A stretch of 64,000 bases of DNA, taken from NCBI GenBank assembly GCA_963576725.1, contig OY755241.1, positions 77,052,701-77,116,700 on the forward strand, read 5' to 3'. The notes beneath the pieces are model-generated. The model was not told the DNA's origin and searched no databases. It saw nothing but the letters and a program-made list of their open reading frames with translations. The position numbers and the translations under genes were made by a program. The stretch comes from Azorinus chamasolen (Eukaryota > Mollusca > Bivalvia > Cardiida > Solecurtidae). Position 1 is the first letter of the stretch. Each line of letters opens with the position of its first letter. Below, in pieces: positions 1 through 10,570 of this stretch.

Positions 1-132
1 TGTGGTACATGTATATTTGGTTTGTATAATGGCATTAACCCCTTGTCAGACGCGCCATCTTTAATTCGGTTGCAGACTGGGTCTACACTGTTTGCAAAAT
101 GCTAGATCCGAAATGATTCATCGTCTCACGGA
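1..132 (+). repeat. fragment of the ~1-kb complex duplicated unit
   Basis: The stretch running through GGCATTAACCCCTTGTC and CATCGTCTCACGGAGTGACC recurs near 5697-5815 and 6765-6880, and its first part also near 4400-4455. This copy is cut by the window edge. No coding potential is seen. Confidence 0.7.
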
Positions 133-205
133 GTGACCATTTTTTCTGTGGTATGCAATTAGTTTTTATAGCACGTTCATTTTCTTGTTTTGAATGAATT
201 GAATT

Positions 206-345
206 ACCATGATGATGATAATAATAATAATATTTAAACAAATAATAATAATAGTGATAATACAATGTAATAATAATAATAACAATAACAATAATAATAA
301 TAATGATAATAGTAATAATGATAATAATAATGATTATAATATTTT
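206..345. repeat. ATG/TAA trinucleotide microsatellite
   Basis: Interrupted runs of ATG, TAA and AAC triplets. They generate poly-Ile and poly-Asn reading frames that are not genes. Confidence 0.95.
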
Positions 346-460
346 ACTCCATAAACACTCCTTTCTATGCCTTGGAAAACAGAGTAGACTCAGATCAGTC
401 GAGGTTTTAAAGGTATAATATAGATACGACCTAATAGTTTCTGCCTAGAACAAAAGTTTA

Positions 461-475
461 TAATAATAATAATAA

Positions 476-506
<31 letters not shown>

Positions 507-533
507 AAGAAATAATGATGATGATGATGATGA
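461..533. repeat. TAA-GAA-ATG compound microsatellite
   Basis: Consecutive runs of TAA, GAA and ATG triplets directly abut each other. Confidence 0.95.
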
Positions 534-599
534 TGTTCTACAGGTTCTACTGCTACACTACTACTATTGCTACTAAGACAAGAACAACTACTATTGTTT

Positions 600-857
600 T
601 TATAATAATATTATTATTATTAATACTTTATGATAATAATAATAGTACATAATAATAAAGTGATAATGACGTTAATAATAATAATGATAATAATAATGAT
701 AACAATACTAATAATACTACTACTAATAATTAATAATAATGATAATAATACTAATAATACTACTACTAATAATAATAATTATAATACTAATAAAAATAAT
801 AATAATAATAATAATAATAATGATAATAATAATAATAATAATAATAATAAAATATAA

Positions 858-913
<56 letters not shown>

Positions 914-931
914 ATAATAATAATAATAATC

Positions 932-977
<46 letters not shown>

Positions 978-988
978 GTAATGATATA
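600..988. repeat. long TAA/TAC compound microsatellite
   Basis: Nearly 400 bases of TAA, TGATAA and an uninterrupted TAC run at about 857-912. The 345-600 interval before it also holds a degenerate half of the TTAA MITE family (about 340-430). Confidence 0.95.
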
Positions 989-999
989 ATAATAACTCT

Positions 1000-1105
1000 T
1001 TACTCAATAAATACGCCCTTCTATGCCTATGCAAAAAGAGTAGACCCAGATCAGAGACTGATCTGTTTGCTAATGGTATAATATACATAATATCCTATAG
1101 TTTCG
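1000..1105 (+). mobile_element. partial TTAA-family MITE
   Basis: Contains the family core (TTTACTCAATAAATACGCCC, then AGAGTAGACCCAGATCAGA and the TCTGTTTGCTAATGG arm). Its left flank is microsatellite, so the terminal TTAA is lost. Confidence 0.6.
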
Positions 1106-1179
1106 GTCCAGGCTAAAATATTTTTGTTGTCATTATTTTCAACACGAAGTTCATGGAAGTTAATATAATAATAATAAAT

Positions 1180-1846
1180 TAATTTCAAAATGCCTTAGAA
1201 GTAAAAATACCCTTGTTAATTGGAAAATATAACAGTGCAGGGCAAACTCCACCTACTTTTACCACATTTGGTATTAAATCCAAGATTGTTTGCCATTGTG
1301 GGCGTAGCTTCAGGTAGGCAGGTCCCAATAAAAATTGGCAAACTCATTATTATTCATTTGTTGTTTATGGGCGGTATTGACTCCGCCTACTTTGTATTGA
1401 CTCCGCCTACTCATAAATATTCATGAGTGGGCAGGGTAATATAAAAAACTGGGCGGAGCAACAAGGGAAAAATGGGCGGAGCAACTACGTATTTTTGGTG
1501 AAAGTGGGCGGAACTATTGGCAAAATTGGCAAAGGTGGGCGGAGCTACAGCAAAAACTAAACAAAGTGGGCGGAACTTCAGCAGAATTGAAGAAAGTAGG
1601 CGGGGCTATTTGACAGAAATAAGATTTGCCCTCCTTCTTATGAATATTCATTTTTTTACTGACAAAAGGGGCGGCGCTGCCTAAATCTGAAAAAATGCTT
1701 CTTTAGCATGAATATTCATGTGCTTGCCGACTGAACTATGTCCTCTATACCAAAACAACTTTGTTAAAGTGGGCGGAGCTATCAAAAGTTATTTGTCAAC
1801 CTTTTTTTTCATTTCTGACACTTTGATATCAATGTTTTTATGGCGT
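1180..1846 (+). repeat. dispersed repeat with arrayed GGGCGG boxes, copy 1
   Basis: Homologous to 8090-8630: both open with CCTTAGAAGTA and TGCAGGGCAAACTCCACCTA and share the order of motifs. At least eight GGGCGG hexamers occur between about 1369 and 1776, mostly as AGTGGGCGGAGC, spaced roughly 25-60 bases, along with TGAATATTCAT palindromes. It passes directly into the foldback element at 1847. No ORF. Whether the boxes bind Sp1/KLF-type factors is inference. Confidence 0.75.
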
Positions 1847-2151
1847 GTTGAGTGTTGCAATATTGTATAAAGAAAAACATGTGTTTAATAAAAAATATTC
1901 ATTTAATAATTTAAAATATTTATTCAATAAAAAATATTTAATCTCTGAAAAAAATATTTGTTCTAAAAAGATAATTATGTTCTTAAAATATATTTATGTG
2001 GTGAAAAAAAATTTGGCTGAAAAAATAATTGCTGATAAAATATTATTCATTGGATAAATATTTTCTATTGAACGAATATTTGAAATTATTGAATGAATAT
2101 TTTTTTATTGAACAAATATTTTTCTTTATACAATATTGCAGCACTCCACAC
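1847..2151. mobile_element. ~305-bp foldback element
   Basis: The left end, GAGTGTTGCAATATTGTATA, is the reverse complement, with few mismatches, of the right end at about 2123-2150. Similarity between the arms extends about 65-70 bases inward through ATTCATTTAATAATTT. The interior is AT-rich and also loosely palindromic. The left arm is repeated at 8630-8760, where the right arm is missing. The 70-residue open frame inside is AT-rich noise. Confidence 0.8.
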
Positions 2152-2199
2152 TACTACGCTTTTTATGCTTTTTTAATCATTGCTACCTTGTTGTTTTAG

Positions 2200-2369
2200 C
2201 ATACCTCGACACGGGGAGCTATATTCAAACTATTATTCGCAATAGAGCTCAAGTGAAACCCAATACACAAGTCGATTCAAGAGAAAATGCATTGCATTTT
2301 CAAAGTTTGGAAACAGAACTTGTAGCAGATGCTAAATTATGTAGACGAACTTACGTATCAGCAAAATGA
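2200..2369 (+). other. possible orphan exon, unrecognised
   Basis: After a pyrimidine tract ending in TTGTTTTAG at 2199, an open frame encodes about 57 residues of balanced composition, including LDTGSYIQTIIRN and ending VSAK before TGA at 2367. The composition is more protein-like than the surrounding AT-rich repeats. No family is recognised, and no partner exon was found. This could equally be chance. The stretch 2370-2510 holds nothing I can identify. Confidence 0.15.
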
Positions 2370-2530
2370 TCAAATGATCCATTATATAATTATATAGACT
2401 TGTATATGGATTCATGGTAGCTTATTTGTTATTTGCAGTAAAATGTCTCTACATTTTGGGTATCTTTTGCATGTAGCTGAATGCAGGATGGAAGTTATAC
2501 AGAGGGTTCCCACAGGAGTTGCCTTGTTAT

Positions 2531-2742
2531 GAACTACAGTAGAGTAGAACCCCTATAATGCGACCTGTTAATGAATAAACATTGGTGTCGTTATAAGCAG
2601 GTGGTTGCTTAATGCAGGACACAAGTAATGCATAAAGCTCCTCTGTATCACGTTTGTTCTGCATTAAGCTGCCACCTGCATCTAGCAACCAGAATTATAC
2701 CTCCTTTAGGTGTTCGCATTGGCGGGATTTTACTGTAGTTCT
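2531..2742. mobile_element. hairpin MITE with GAACTACAGTA ends
   Basis: Ends GAACTACAGTA and TACTGTAGTTC form a terminal inverted repeat that continues imperfectly inward (CCTATAATGCGACC against the TCGCATTGGCGGG side). The centre pairs GCTTAATGCAG with CTGCATTAAGC. No coding capacity. A second copy lies at 4478-4688. Confidence 0.8.
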
Positions 2743-2746
2743 TTAT

Positions 2747-2969
2747 TAACCCATTACTCCATGGATGTTCATGTAAGATATAATGACATCATGAATATTA
2801 ATTAGATTAATTGTTATAATAGTTCATGAACACGGGAAGACATTAGCATCAGATCTATATTATATTATAAGCAAACAGAGCAGACCCTGATAATAAAGGA
2901 TGCGTCCGATCAGGGTCTACTCTGTTTGTAAAGGCTTAGAAGGGCGCATTTATGGGGTAAAGAGGTTAA
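2747..2969. mobile_element. TTAA MITE (piggyBac-like)
   Basis: Begins TTAACCCATTACTCCATG and ends GGGGTAAAGAGGTTAA. It contains the family hallmark GCAAACAGAGCAGACCCTGA ... TCAGGGTCTACTCTGTTTG hairpin. The TTAA at both ends with a CCC/GGG terminus is typical of piggyBac-type target duplications (family knowledge); assignment is inference. Confidence 0.75.
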
Positions 2970-3149
2970 AGTAACTGCCTGCTTTCTAAGCCCATCTTTG
3001 AATTACTAAGTGGTCCGTTTAGGATATTTTGCTATATATGTTATAAGCCGTATTAAAACACATATCTTTGATAGAAACAGACAAAAGTGTTAAAGGGAAT
3101 ACATTTCTGTAATTTAGCGACAATATTCATTGGACATTTAATATCTTAT

Positions 3150-3350
3150 TTAACCCTTTACTCCATAAATACGCCTTTGTAAACAGAGTAGACCCAGACC
3201 AGACGGCTCCTATATATCATGGTATGCTCTGTTATAATATAGATATGATACTACAGTTTCTGTCATGGCCAAATATCCATGTGTCCATGTGGTATGATAA
3301 CAAATCAATGTAATTAATATGCATAACGCAATTATTCTTACACGAACTTT
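3150..3350. mobile_element. degenerate TTAA MITE
   Basis: Starts TTAACCCTTTACTCCATAAA and carries AACAGAGTAGACCCAGACCA and the TTTCTGTCATGGCC interior. The right terminus is too decayed to place. Confidence 0.55.
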
Positions 3351-3575
3351 CATAGAGGAAAGAAGCAAATGTCAGCAAATTGCTATCTAAATTGTGCTAG
3401 GTTTGATTTTCAGTGAGACAATGATCAACGAAACTATTTAAAAGAAGTAAAGTTCTTGGTCTTAATGCAGCTTAATGCAGGAAAACTGTAAATAAGAAAA
3501 CTACGTAAGGAGCATTCTGCATTACTTTTGTCCTTCATAAAGCAAACCCTACGTGTGTAATCAGTGATAGTTCGA

Positions 3576-3824
3576 TTAACACTTTCACTGATGAATATTC
3601 GTGTAGGAAATAATGACGTCACGAATATTAATAAGATTAGTTTTCATAATGGCATGTGAGTACAGGACATTTTGTCTCAGGCAGAAGCTGTAAAATCAGA
3701 TCTATATTACAACATAATCAAACAGAGCAGACCCTGATCAGACGGCTCCTATAGGAGCCGTCTGATCTGGGTCTATTCTGTTTGCAGATACTTCAAAATG
3801 CGCTAACATAAGGGAAAGGGTTAA
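3576..3824. mobile_element. TTAA MITE
   Basis: Bounded by TTAA on each side, with GGGAAAGGGTTAA at the right end. A central perfect palindrome GGCTCCTATAGGAGCC sits between GCAGACCCTGATCAGAC and its complement. It contains TGACGTCA at 3614-3621. Its right TTAA is shared with the next copy. Confidence 0.8.
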
Positions 3825-4030
3825 ATTATTTCCCTATAAATGACTTTGGGTACATTTGCAAACACAGTAGACCCAGATCAGAATGAACCTGTAGAAGTTG
3901 TTTGATCAGGGTCTGCTCTGTTTGTTATAATACTATAGAGCTGACTCTGAAGTTTCTGTCACAGTCAAATACGTCACTGCTTTCTGTGTAATTATCAAAA
4001 AAATTTCCCATGAATATTCATGGAGTTTAA
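3821..4030. mobile_element. TTAA MITE abutting the previous copy
   Basis: Shares the TTAA at 3821-3824 with its neighbour and ends at GGAGTTTAA (4027-4030). The hairpin core is GCAAACACAGTAGACCC ... GGGTCTGCTCTGTTTG. Confidence 0.7.
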
Positions 4031-4127
4031 TTTATATCAAAGGGGTAACAGTTAAATCAGATTTACTGGATGCCAATGTGATCTGGTGAAAAGCGTTGAC
4101 TATATCTTAAGTGATAAAACAAAAAGC

Positions 4128-4255
4128 AGTGTCCTAATGCCTGTAAGAGTAGTGTCCTAATGTCTGTAAGAGTAGTGTCCTAATGCCTGTAAGAGTAGTG
4201 TCCTAATGCCTGTCCTAATGCCTGTAAGAGTAGTGTCCTAATGCCTGTAAGCATC
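4128..4255. repeat. 23-bp minisatellite
   Basis: The unit AGTGTCCTAATGCCTGTAAG plus AGT repeats with a 23-base period. The matching place in the later unit, near 6586-6608, has only a single copy, so this array expanded after duplication. Confidence 0.85.
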
Positions 4256-4477
4256 TATTGTTATTTCAAAGTTGAGCCGCTACATAAGATAAAGGTGGCA
4301 TAACGACATCAGTGTAGACCCAGATCAGCCGTTATGATGTCTAATCATGGCACGTGTATTTGTGGACATAAGGTACAATTTGAAATTATGTGGTATATTT
4401 GGTTTGTATAATGACATTAACCCCTTGTCGGACGCACTATCTTTTATTCGGTTGCAGACTGGGAGTTGCCTTGTTAT

Positions 4478-4688
4478 GAACTACAGTAGAGTAGAACCCC
4501 TATAATGCGACCTGTTAATGAATAAACATGGGAGTCGTTATAAGCAGGTGGTTGCTTAATGCAGGACAAAAGTAATGCACAAAGCTCCTCTGTATCATTT
4601 TTGTTCTGCATTAAGCTGCCACCTGCATCTAGCAACCAGAATTATACCTCTTTTAGGTGGTCGCATTAGCGGGATTTTACTGTAGTTC
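4478..4688. mobile_element. hairpin MITE with GAACTACAGTA ends, copy 2
   Basis: Same ends and central GCTTAATGCAG / CTGCATTAAGC pairing as 2531-2742. Confidence 0.8.
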
Positions 4689-4692
4689 TTTA

Positions 4693-4931
4693 TTAACCCA
4701 TTACTCCATGGATTTTCATGTAAGAAATAACGACATCATGAATATTAATTAGATTAATTGTTGTAATAGTTTATGAACACGGGAAGTTTTTGCCATGGCA
4801 GACATTAGCATCAGATCTATATTATATCATAAGCAAACAGAACAGACCCTGATAATAAAGGATGCGTCCGATCAGGGTCTACTCTGTTTGCAAAGACCTA
4901 GAAGGGCTCATTTATGGGGCAAAGAGGTTAA
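4693..4931. mobile_element. TTAA MITE
   Basis: TTAACCCATTACTCC at the left and GGCAAAGAGGTTAA at the right, with the CAGACCCTGA / TCAGGGTCTACTCTGTTTGC core. Confidence 0.75.
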
Positions 4932-5042
4932 TGTAACGGCCTGCTTTCTAAGCCCATCGTTGAAGTACTAAGTGGTCCGTTTAGGATATTTTGCTATATA
5001 TGTTATAAGCAAGACCTACGTGTGTAATCAGTGAAAGTTCGA

Positions 5043-5291
5043 TTAACGTTTTCACTGATGAATATTCATGTAGGAAATAATGACGTCATGAATATTAATA
5101 AGATTAGTTTTCATAATGGCATGTGAGCACAGGACATTTTGTCTCAGACAGAAGCTGTAAAATCAGATCTATATCACACCATAAGCAAACCGAGCAGACC
5201 CTGATCAGACGGCTCCTATAGGAGCCGTCTGATCTGGGTCTACTCTGTTTGCAGATACGTCAAAATGCGCTTACATAAGGGAAAGGTTTAA
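5043..5291. mobile_element. TTAA MITE
   Basis: TTAA at both ends, central GGCTCCTATAGGAGCC palindrome and TGACGTCA at 5081-5088. The right TTAA is shared with the next element. Confidence 0.8.
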
Positions 5292-5483
5292 ACTCTTTAC
5301 CTTTGCAAACACAGTAGACCCAGATCAGAATGCACGTGTAGAATCTGTTTGATCAGGGTCTGCTCTGTTTGCTTATAGAATACTAGTAGATCTGACCCTG
5401 ACGTTTCTGTCACAGTCAAATACGTCATTGTTTTCTGTGTAATTATTTAAAAAAGGTTGTCCATGAATATTCATGGAGTTTAA
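5288..5483. mobile_element. TTAA MITE abutting the previous copy
   Basis: Runs from the shared TTAA to GGAGTTTAA, the same arrangement as at 3821-4030 and 6288-6463. Confidence 0.7.
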
Positions 5484-5499
5484 TTAATTGGAGTTCAAT

Positions 5500-5546
5500 C
5501 TGTGTGTGTGTGTGTGTGTGGTGGTGGGGGGGGGGGGGGGGGGGGT
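5500..5546 (+). repeat. GT run followed by a ~20-base poly-G tract
   Basis: A TG dinucleotide run is followed by an uninterrupted G tract. The same compound sits at 6474-6522 in the neighbouring duplicated unit. It could form G-quadruplex DNA; homopolymer length is also prone to sequencing error. Confidence 0.9.
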
Positions 5547-6034
5547 ACTGGATGTCAGTGTGATCTGGTGAAAAGTGTTGACCATATTCTTTAAGTGACA
5601 TCAGTGTTGACCCAGATCAGCCGTTATGATTTCGGATCATGGCACGTGTATTTGTAGACATAAGGTACAAGTTGAAAATGCTGTGATATATATTGTTTAT
5701 TTAATGACATTAACCCCTTGCCGGACGCACCATCTTTTATTCGGTTGCAGACTGGGGTTACACTGTTTGCAAAATGCTAGATCCGAAATGATTCATCGTC
5801 TCACGGAGTGACCATTATTTCTTGTTTTGAATGTCAACAAAATTGCTATCTAAATTGTGTTGGATTTGATTTTCAGTGAGACAGTGTTCAACAAAACTAT
5901 TTAAAAGAAGTAAAGTTATTTGTCTTAATGTAGCTTAATGCAGGAAAACTGTAAATAAGAAAACTACTTAAAGAGTGTTCCGCATTGTTTTTGTCCTTCA
6001 TTAAGCAAGACCTACGTGTGCAATCAGTGAAGGT

Positions 6035-6291
6035 TTAACCCTTTCCCTGATGAATATTCATGTAGGAAATAATGACGTCATGGATATTAATAAGATCATT
6101 TTTCATAATGACATGTGAATACAGGACATTTTGCCTTAGGCAGAAGCTGTAAAATCAGATCTATATTACAACATATACAATGTACCAAACAGAGCAGATC
6201 CTGATGAGACGGCTCCTATAGGAGCCGTCTGATCTGGGTCTACCCTGTTTGCAGATACTTCAAAATGTGCTTACATAAGGGAAAGTGTTAA
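6035..6291. mobile_element. TTAA MITE
   Basis: Starts TTAACCCTTTCCCTGATG and ends GGGAAAGTGTTAA. It has the central TATAGGAGCC palindrome and TGACGTCA at 6073-6080. Confidence 0.8.
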
Positions 6292-6463
6292 ACTATTTCC
6301 TTATAAATGACTTTGGGTACCTTTGCAAACACAGTAGATCTAGATCTGAATGCACCTGTAGAGGCTCTTTGATCAGGGTCTGCTCTGTTTGCTTATAGAA
6401 TACTATAGATCTGACCCTGACGTTTCTGTCACAGAGTAGTCCATGAATATTCATGGAGTTTAA
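6288..6463. mobile_element. TTAA MITE abutting the previous copy
   Basis: Shares the left TTAA and ends GGAGTTTAA. An interior deletion after TTTCTGTCACAG makes it shorter than its sisters. Confidence 0.65.
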
Positions 6464-6473
6464 TTAATATTTT

Positions 6474-6522
6474 GTGTGTATGTGGTGTGTGCGTGTGTGT
6501 GTGCGGGGGGGGGGGGGGGGGG
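6474..6522 (+). repeat. GT run followed by poly-G tract, second copy
   Basis: Same compound repeat and same position in the duplicated unit as 5500-5546. Confidence 0.9.
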
Positions 6523-6945
6523 TACTGGATGTCAGTGTGATCTGGTAAAAAAGTGTTGACCATATTTAAGTGATAAAACAAAAAGCAGTGTCCTAATGCC
6601 TGTAAGCATCTATTGTTATGTCAAAGTTGAGCCGCTACATAAGATAAAGGTGGCATAACGACATCAGTGTAGGTCCAGATCAGCCGTTATGATGTCTAAT
6701 CATGGCACGTGTATTTGTAGACATAAGGTACAAGTTGAAAAATATGTTGTATATGTTGTTTATATAATGGCATTAACCATTTGTCGGACGCTGCATCTTT
6801 TATTCGGTGGCAGTATGGGTCTACACTGTTTGCAAAATGCTAGATCCTATACGATTCATCGTCTCACAGAGTGACTATTATTTCTTGTTTTGAATGTCTA
6901 CTCTGTCTGCAGATACGTTAAAATGCGCTTACACATGGGAAAAGA

Positions 6946-7159
6946 TTAAACTCTTTGCCTGTAAATGACTTTGGGTACCTTTGCAAACACAGTAGTTCCA
7001 GATCAGAATGCACGTGTAGAAGCTGTTTGATCAGGGTCTGCTCTGTTTGCTTATAGAATACTATAGATCTGACCCTGAAGTTTCTGTCACAGTCAAATAC
7101 GTCATTGCTTTCTGTGTAATTATTAAATAAAATATGCCATGAATATTCATGCAGCTTAA
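6946..7159. mobile_element. TTAA MITE
   Basis: Runs from GATTAAACTCTTTGCC to GCAGCTTAA, with the ACACAGTAG ... GGGTCTGCTCTGTTTGC core. It forms the last, truncated complex unit before the microsatellites. Confidence 0.65.
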
Positions 7160-7212
7160 TTAATATTCAAGGGTGAAAAGTTAAATCAGATTTACGGGGT
7201 TTCAGTGTAATA

Positions 7213-7257
7213 CTAATAATAAACATTATTAATAATAATAATAATAAAAAAATTAAA

Positions 7258-7298
<41 letters not shown>

Positions 7299-7392
7299 TG
7301 ATGATGATGATGATATGATGATGATGATAATGATGATGATGATGATGATAATAATAATGATAATAATAATAATAGTAATAATAAAACATAAC

Positions 7393-7434
<42 letters not shown>

Positions 7435-7605
7435 TATGATTATTATTATAATTATAATTAAAGAGTAGACCCAGATCAGAGTGTGCTCTGTTTGCTTATG
7501 GTATAATATAGATAAGATCCTATAGTTTATGTCCATATACAAAATACGACCCAATAGTTTCTGACCAGACCAAAACGTTATTATTACTATGATGATGATG
7601 ATGAC

Positions 7606-7648
<43 letters not shown>

Positions 7649-7704
7649 CATAACAATAATATAGTGATATAATAATAATAATGATAATAATAATAATAAT
7701 AATA

Positions 7705-7790
<86 letters not shown>

Positions 7791-8030
7791 GTTATTATTA
7801 TGATTATTATTATAATTATAATTAAAGAGTAGACCCAGATCAGAGTGTGCTCTGTTTGCTTATGGTATAATATAGATAAGATCCTATAGTTTATTTCCAT
7901 ATACAAAATCATTATATGGCAATAATAATTAAAGAGTAGACCCAGATCAGAGTCTGCTCTGTTTGCTAATTGTATAATATAGATAAGATCCTATAGTTTC
8001 TGTTCAAGCTAAAATATGTGTGTTGTCATT
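7213..8030. repeat. TAA/ATG microsatellites with three MITE fragments
   Basis: Runs of TAA, ATG and ATT triplets at 7213-7450, 7570-7650 and 7665-7815 alternate with nearly identical fragments of the TTAA MITE (AAAGAGTAGACCCAGATCAG) at about 7460-7570, 7822-7910 and 7931-8030. Slippage or unequal crossing-over between the fragments would explain the pattern. Long poly-Ile frames here are artefacts. Confidence 0.85.
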
Positions 8031-8059
8031 ATTTCTTACACGAATATCTGGTTGATATA

Positions 8060-8630
8060 ATAATAATGATAATAATAATAATAATAAAATGATTTCAAAA
8101 CGCCTTAGAAGTAGAAAAGCCCTGTCGTTAATTGGAGAATATAATAGTGCAGGGCAAACTCCACCTACTTTTACCATTAAATCCAAGATTATTGGCCATT
8201 ATCATAAGGAAGGCAGGTCTTGCAAAAATACTAAATATGGGCGGAGTTTGTCTCCGCCTACTTGGTATTGACTCCGCCTACTTATGAATATTCATGAATG
8301 GGAGGTAACATGAAAAGTAGGCGGAGCTATTAAGGGAAATGGGCGGAGTTATAACACATTTTTCAATGAAAGTGGGCGGAGCTAAAGGCAAAATTGGCAA
8401 TAGTGGGCGGAGCTACAGCAGAAACTGAACAAAGTGGGCGGGGCTACAGCAACAATTTGAACAAAGTGGGCGGGGTTATTTGGTATAAAAAAAATTGCCC
8501 CTCCTTGTTATGAATATTCATTTCTCACTGACAAAAGGGCGGAGTTTATTGCTTTTTGCCAAATAGGCGGGGCTTAAAGTAAACAAATAGCATTTCACTC
8601 CGCCCACTAACGAGTAGGTGGAGCGTCTGG
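8060..8630 (+). repeat. dispersed repeat with arrayed GGGCGG boxes, copy 2
   Basis: Second copy of 1180-1846, entered again through a TAA microsatellite. GGGCGG recurs at least seven times between about 8238 and 8543, with inverted CTCCGCC copies at about 8250 and 8270. Confidence 0.75.
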
Positions 8631-8760
8631 AGTGTTGCAATATTGTATAAAGAAATATATTTGTCCAATAACAAATATTCATTCAATAATTTAAACTATT
8701 TGTTCAATAAAAAGTATTTATTCAATCTCAGAAAAACTATTTATTCTAAAAAGAAAAAGA
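8631..8760 (+). mobile_element. left half of the foldback element
   Basis: GAGTGTTGCAATATTGTATA and the next ~120 bases match 1850-1970. The returning arm is absent: sequence passes through AAAAAGAAAAAGAGG into a TTTA microsatellite. Confidence 0.75.
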
Positions 8761-8776
8761 GGAAGAAGATGAAGAA

Positions 8777-9250
<474 letters not shown>

Positions 9251-9719
9251 CGTTACCTTCATCATCACGATCATCATCATCCTTTTAAATTTTCATGTTT
9301 ACAAATGATCAGTACAGAGCAAATGGCAATGATTTAATTATTTGACTTGTCGTCTGATTCAATTGGAGTCTACTCGCATGAAAACAACATAATGCAATAT
9401 TTAACATCAGTCGTGAAATAGCCCTCAATATACATGTATCATAATTATATACATGTACATGTGTATATACATTTCATTTTTATTGCTCAAATATCAAAAT
9501 AATTTTAGTACACATTTCGTTACTAAAGTACTGGTACATTGTATCACCCCTATAAGCAATCAGACAGACGGACGTCGGAATTTAATGCAGACCCAGATCA
9601 AACTGCGCCTGGTGCATTTGTTTGATAAGCACAATGTGCTACTCTGTCAGTGTAATTAATTTCAGATTTCCAGATAAGATGCGTAAATTCAAACATTTTC
9701 AACAATAGCTCCTTTATTC
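9251..9719. other. no gene seen; unique-looking sequence
   Basis: AT-rich sequence with one weak MITE fragment near 9585-9645 (GCAGACCCAGATCA). Nothing else supported. Confidence 0.5.
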
Positions 9720-9973
9720 CTCTACCAAACCCTATACTGTATCCACTCTGTCTCTTTGAGACCCCTCTACCTAACCCTATACTGTGTCCACTCTGTCTCT
9801 TTGAGACCCTCTACCTAACCCTATACTGTGTCCACTCTGTCTCTTTGAGACCCTCTACCTAACCCTATACTGTGTCTACTCTGTCTCTTTGAGACCCTCT
9901 ACCTAACCCTATACTGTGTCCGCTCTTTAGAATCGTGTCGTTGAGAGTGATCACAGTATAGGGTTTGGTAGAG
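9720..9973. repeat. 44-bp minisatellite framed by inverted repeats
   Basis: CTCTACCAAACCCTATACTG at 9720 is matched in reverse complement by CAGTATAGGGTTTGGTAGAG at 9954-9973. Between them, a 44-base unit (CTACCTAACCCTATACTGTG, then a GTCTCTTTGAGACC palindrome) repeats about five times. Confidence 0.85.
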
Positions 9974-10154
9974 AAATGACGATTTAAGTATTCGGGTACA
10001 CGCCTTGGTCTGTAGCTATGAAATCAAAATGGTGCAACATTGACTAATACCGCCTTACAGGTCGGTGAAGAAATGTTTATAATTAGGGTAGACTTTATTG
10101 TTTGTTTCATCCTTCACCTGATAGAAGCTGTCAAAACACATTGCCACGCGTGTA

Positions 10155-10570
10155 CAAACAGAGTAGACCCAGGTCATGTAGACGTCATGTAGACGTCAGA
10201 TCAGAGTCTGCTCTATCATTACTTATAACGTAATATGTAGATCTGATTCTAGAGTTCCTGTAATGGCAAAATATTCCCCTGTTCATGATACGAATTAATA
10301 TTCATTACATGTACATGTACATCTGACCCTTTCCCTTTTCTATTTTTATTCTAAATTTTATTACCTACTGACTATTGGTGGACTAATTAGTTATACTGAA
10401 ATAAGAAAGGTGAAATATTGTAGCCATTTTGGAAACTAAAACAGATATATCAAAATCCATAAGCAAACAGAGCAGACCCTGATCAGACGGCTCCTATAGG
10501 AGCCGTCTGATCTGGGTCTACTCTGTTTGCAAATGCGTGAAAATGCGTTTATATGACGGAATGAGTCAAT
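10155..10570. mobile_element. degenerate TTAA MITE and a MITE right half
   Basis: CAAACAGAGTAGACCCAGGT at 10155 opens a decayed copy containing two direct ATGTAGACGTCA words. At 10452-10570 a well-kept right half (GGCTCCTATAGGAGCC core, then GCGTTTATATGACGGAATGA) lacks its left terminus. Confidence 0.6.

Larger units (their letters stand above)
2517..3050 (+). repeat. segmental duplication, copy A (MITE pair plus flank)
   Basis: Aligns along its whole length, with few differences, to 4466-5008, from GGAGTTGCCTTGTTATGAAC to GCTATATATGTTATAAGC. Both copies contain one hairpin MITE followed at once by one TTAA MITE. The copies therefore arose by duplication of an already composite segment. Confidence 0.85.
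3365..4450 (+). repeat. complex duplicated unit, copy 1
   Basis: A composite of AAATTGCTATCTAAATTGTG flank, a hairpin segment (3455-3545), two TTAA MITEs, a minisatellite and the TCATGGCACGTGTATTTGT block. Related units follow at 5009-5815, 5830-6880 and, truncated, 6885-7180. The 5009-5815 unit begins part-way in and lacks the first flank. The order of parts is otherwise kept, so the units were duplicated as blocks. Confidence 0.75.
4466..5008 (+). repeat. segmental duplication, copy B
   Basis: Partner of 2517-3050. It contains a GAACTACAGTA hairpin MITE at 4478-4688 and a TTAA MITE at 4693-4931. Relative to copy A there is a short insertion, TTTTTGCCATGGCAGAC, near 4787. Confidence 0.85.

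Noticed and set aside
723..1088. Poly-Ile, poly-Tyr and poly-Val open frames
   Set aside because: They are six-frame readings of TAA/TAC microsatellites.
7167..7912. Overlapping minus-strand frames of 75-147 residues
   Set aside because: They are homopolymeric Ile/Leu/Tyr/His readings of ATT/ATC microsatellites.
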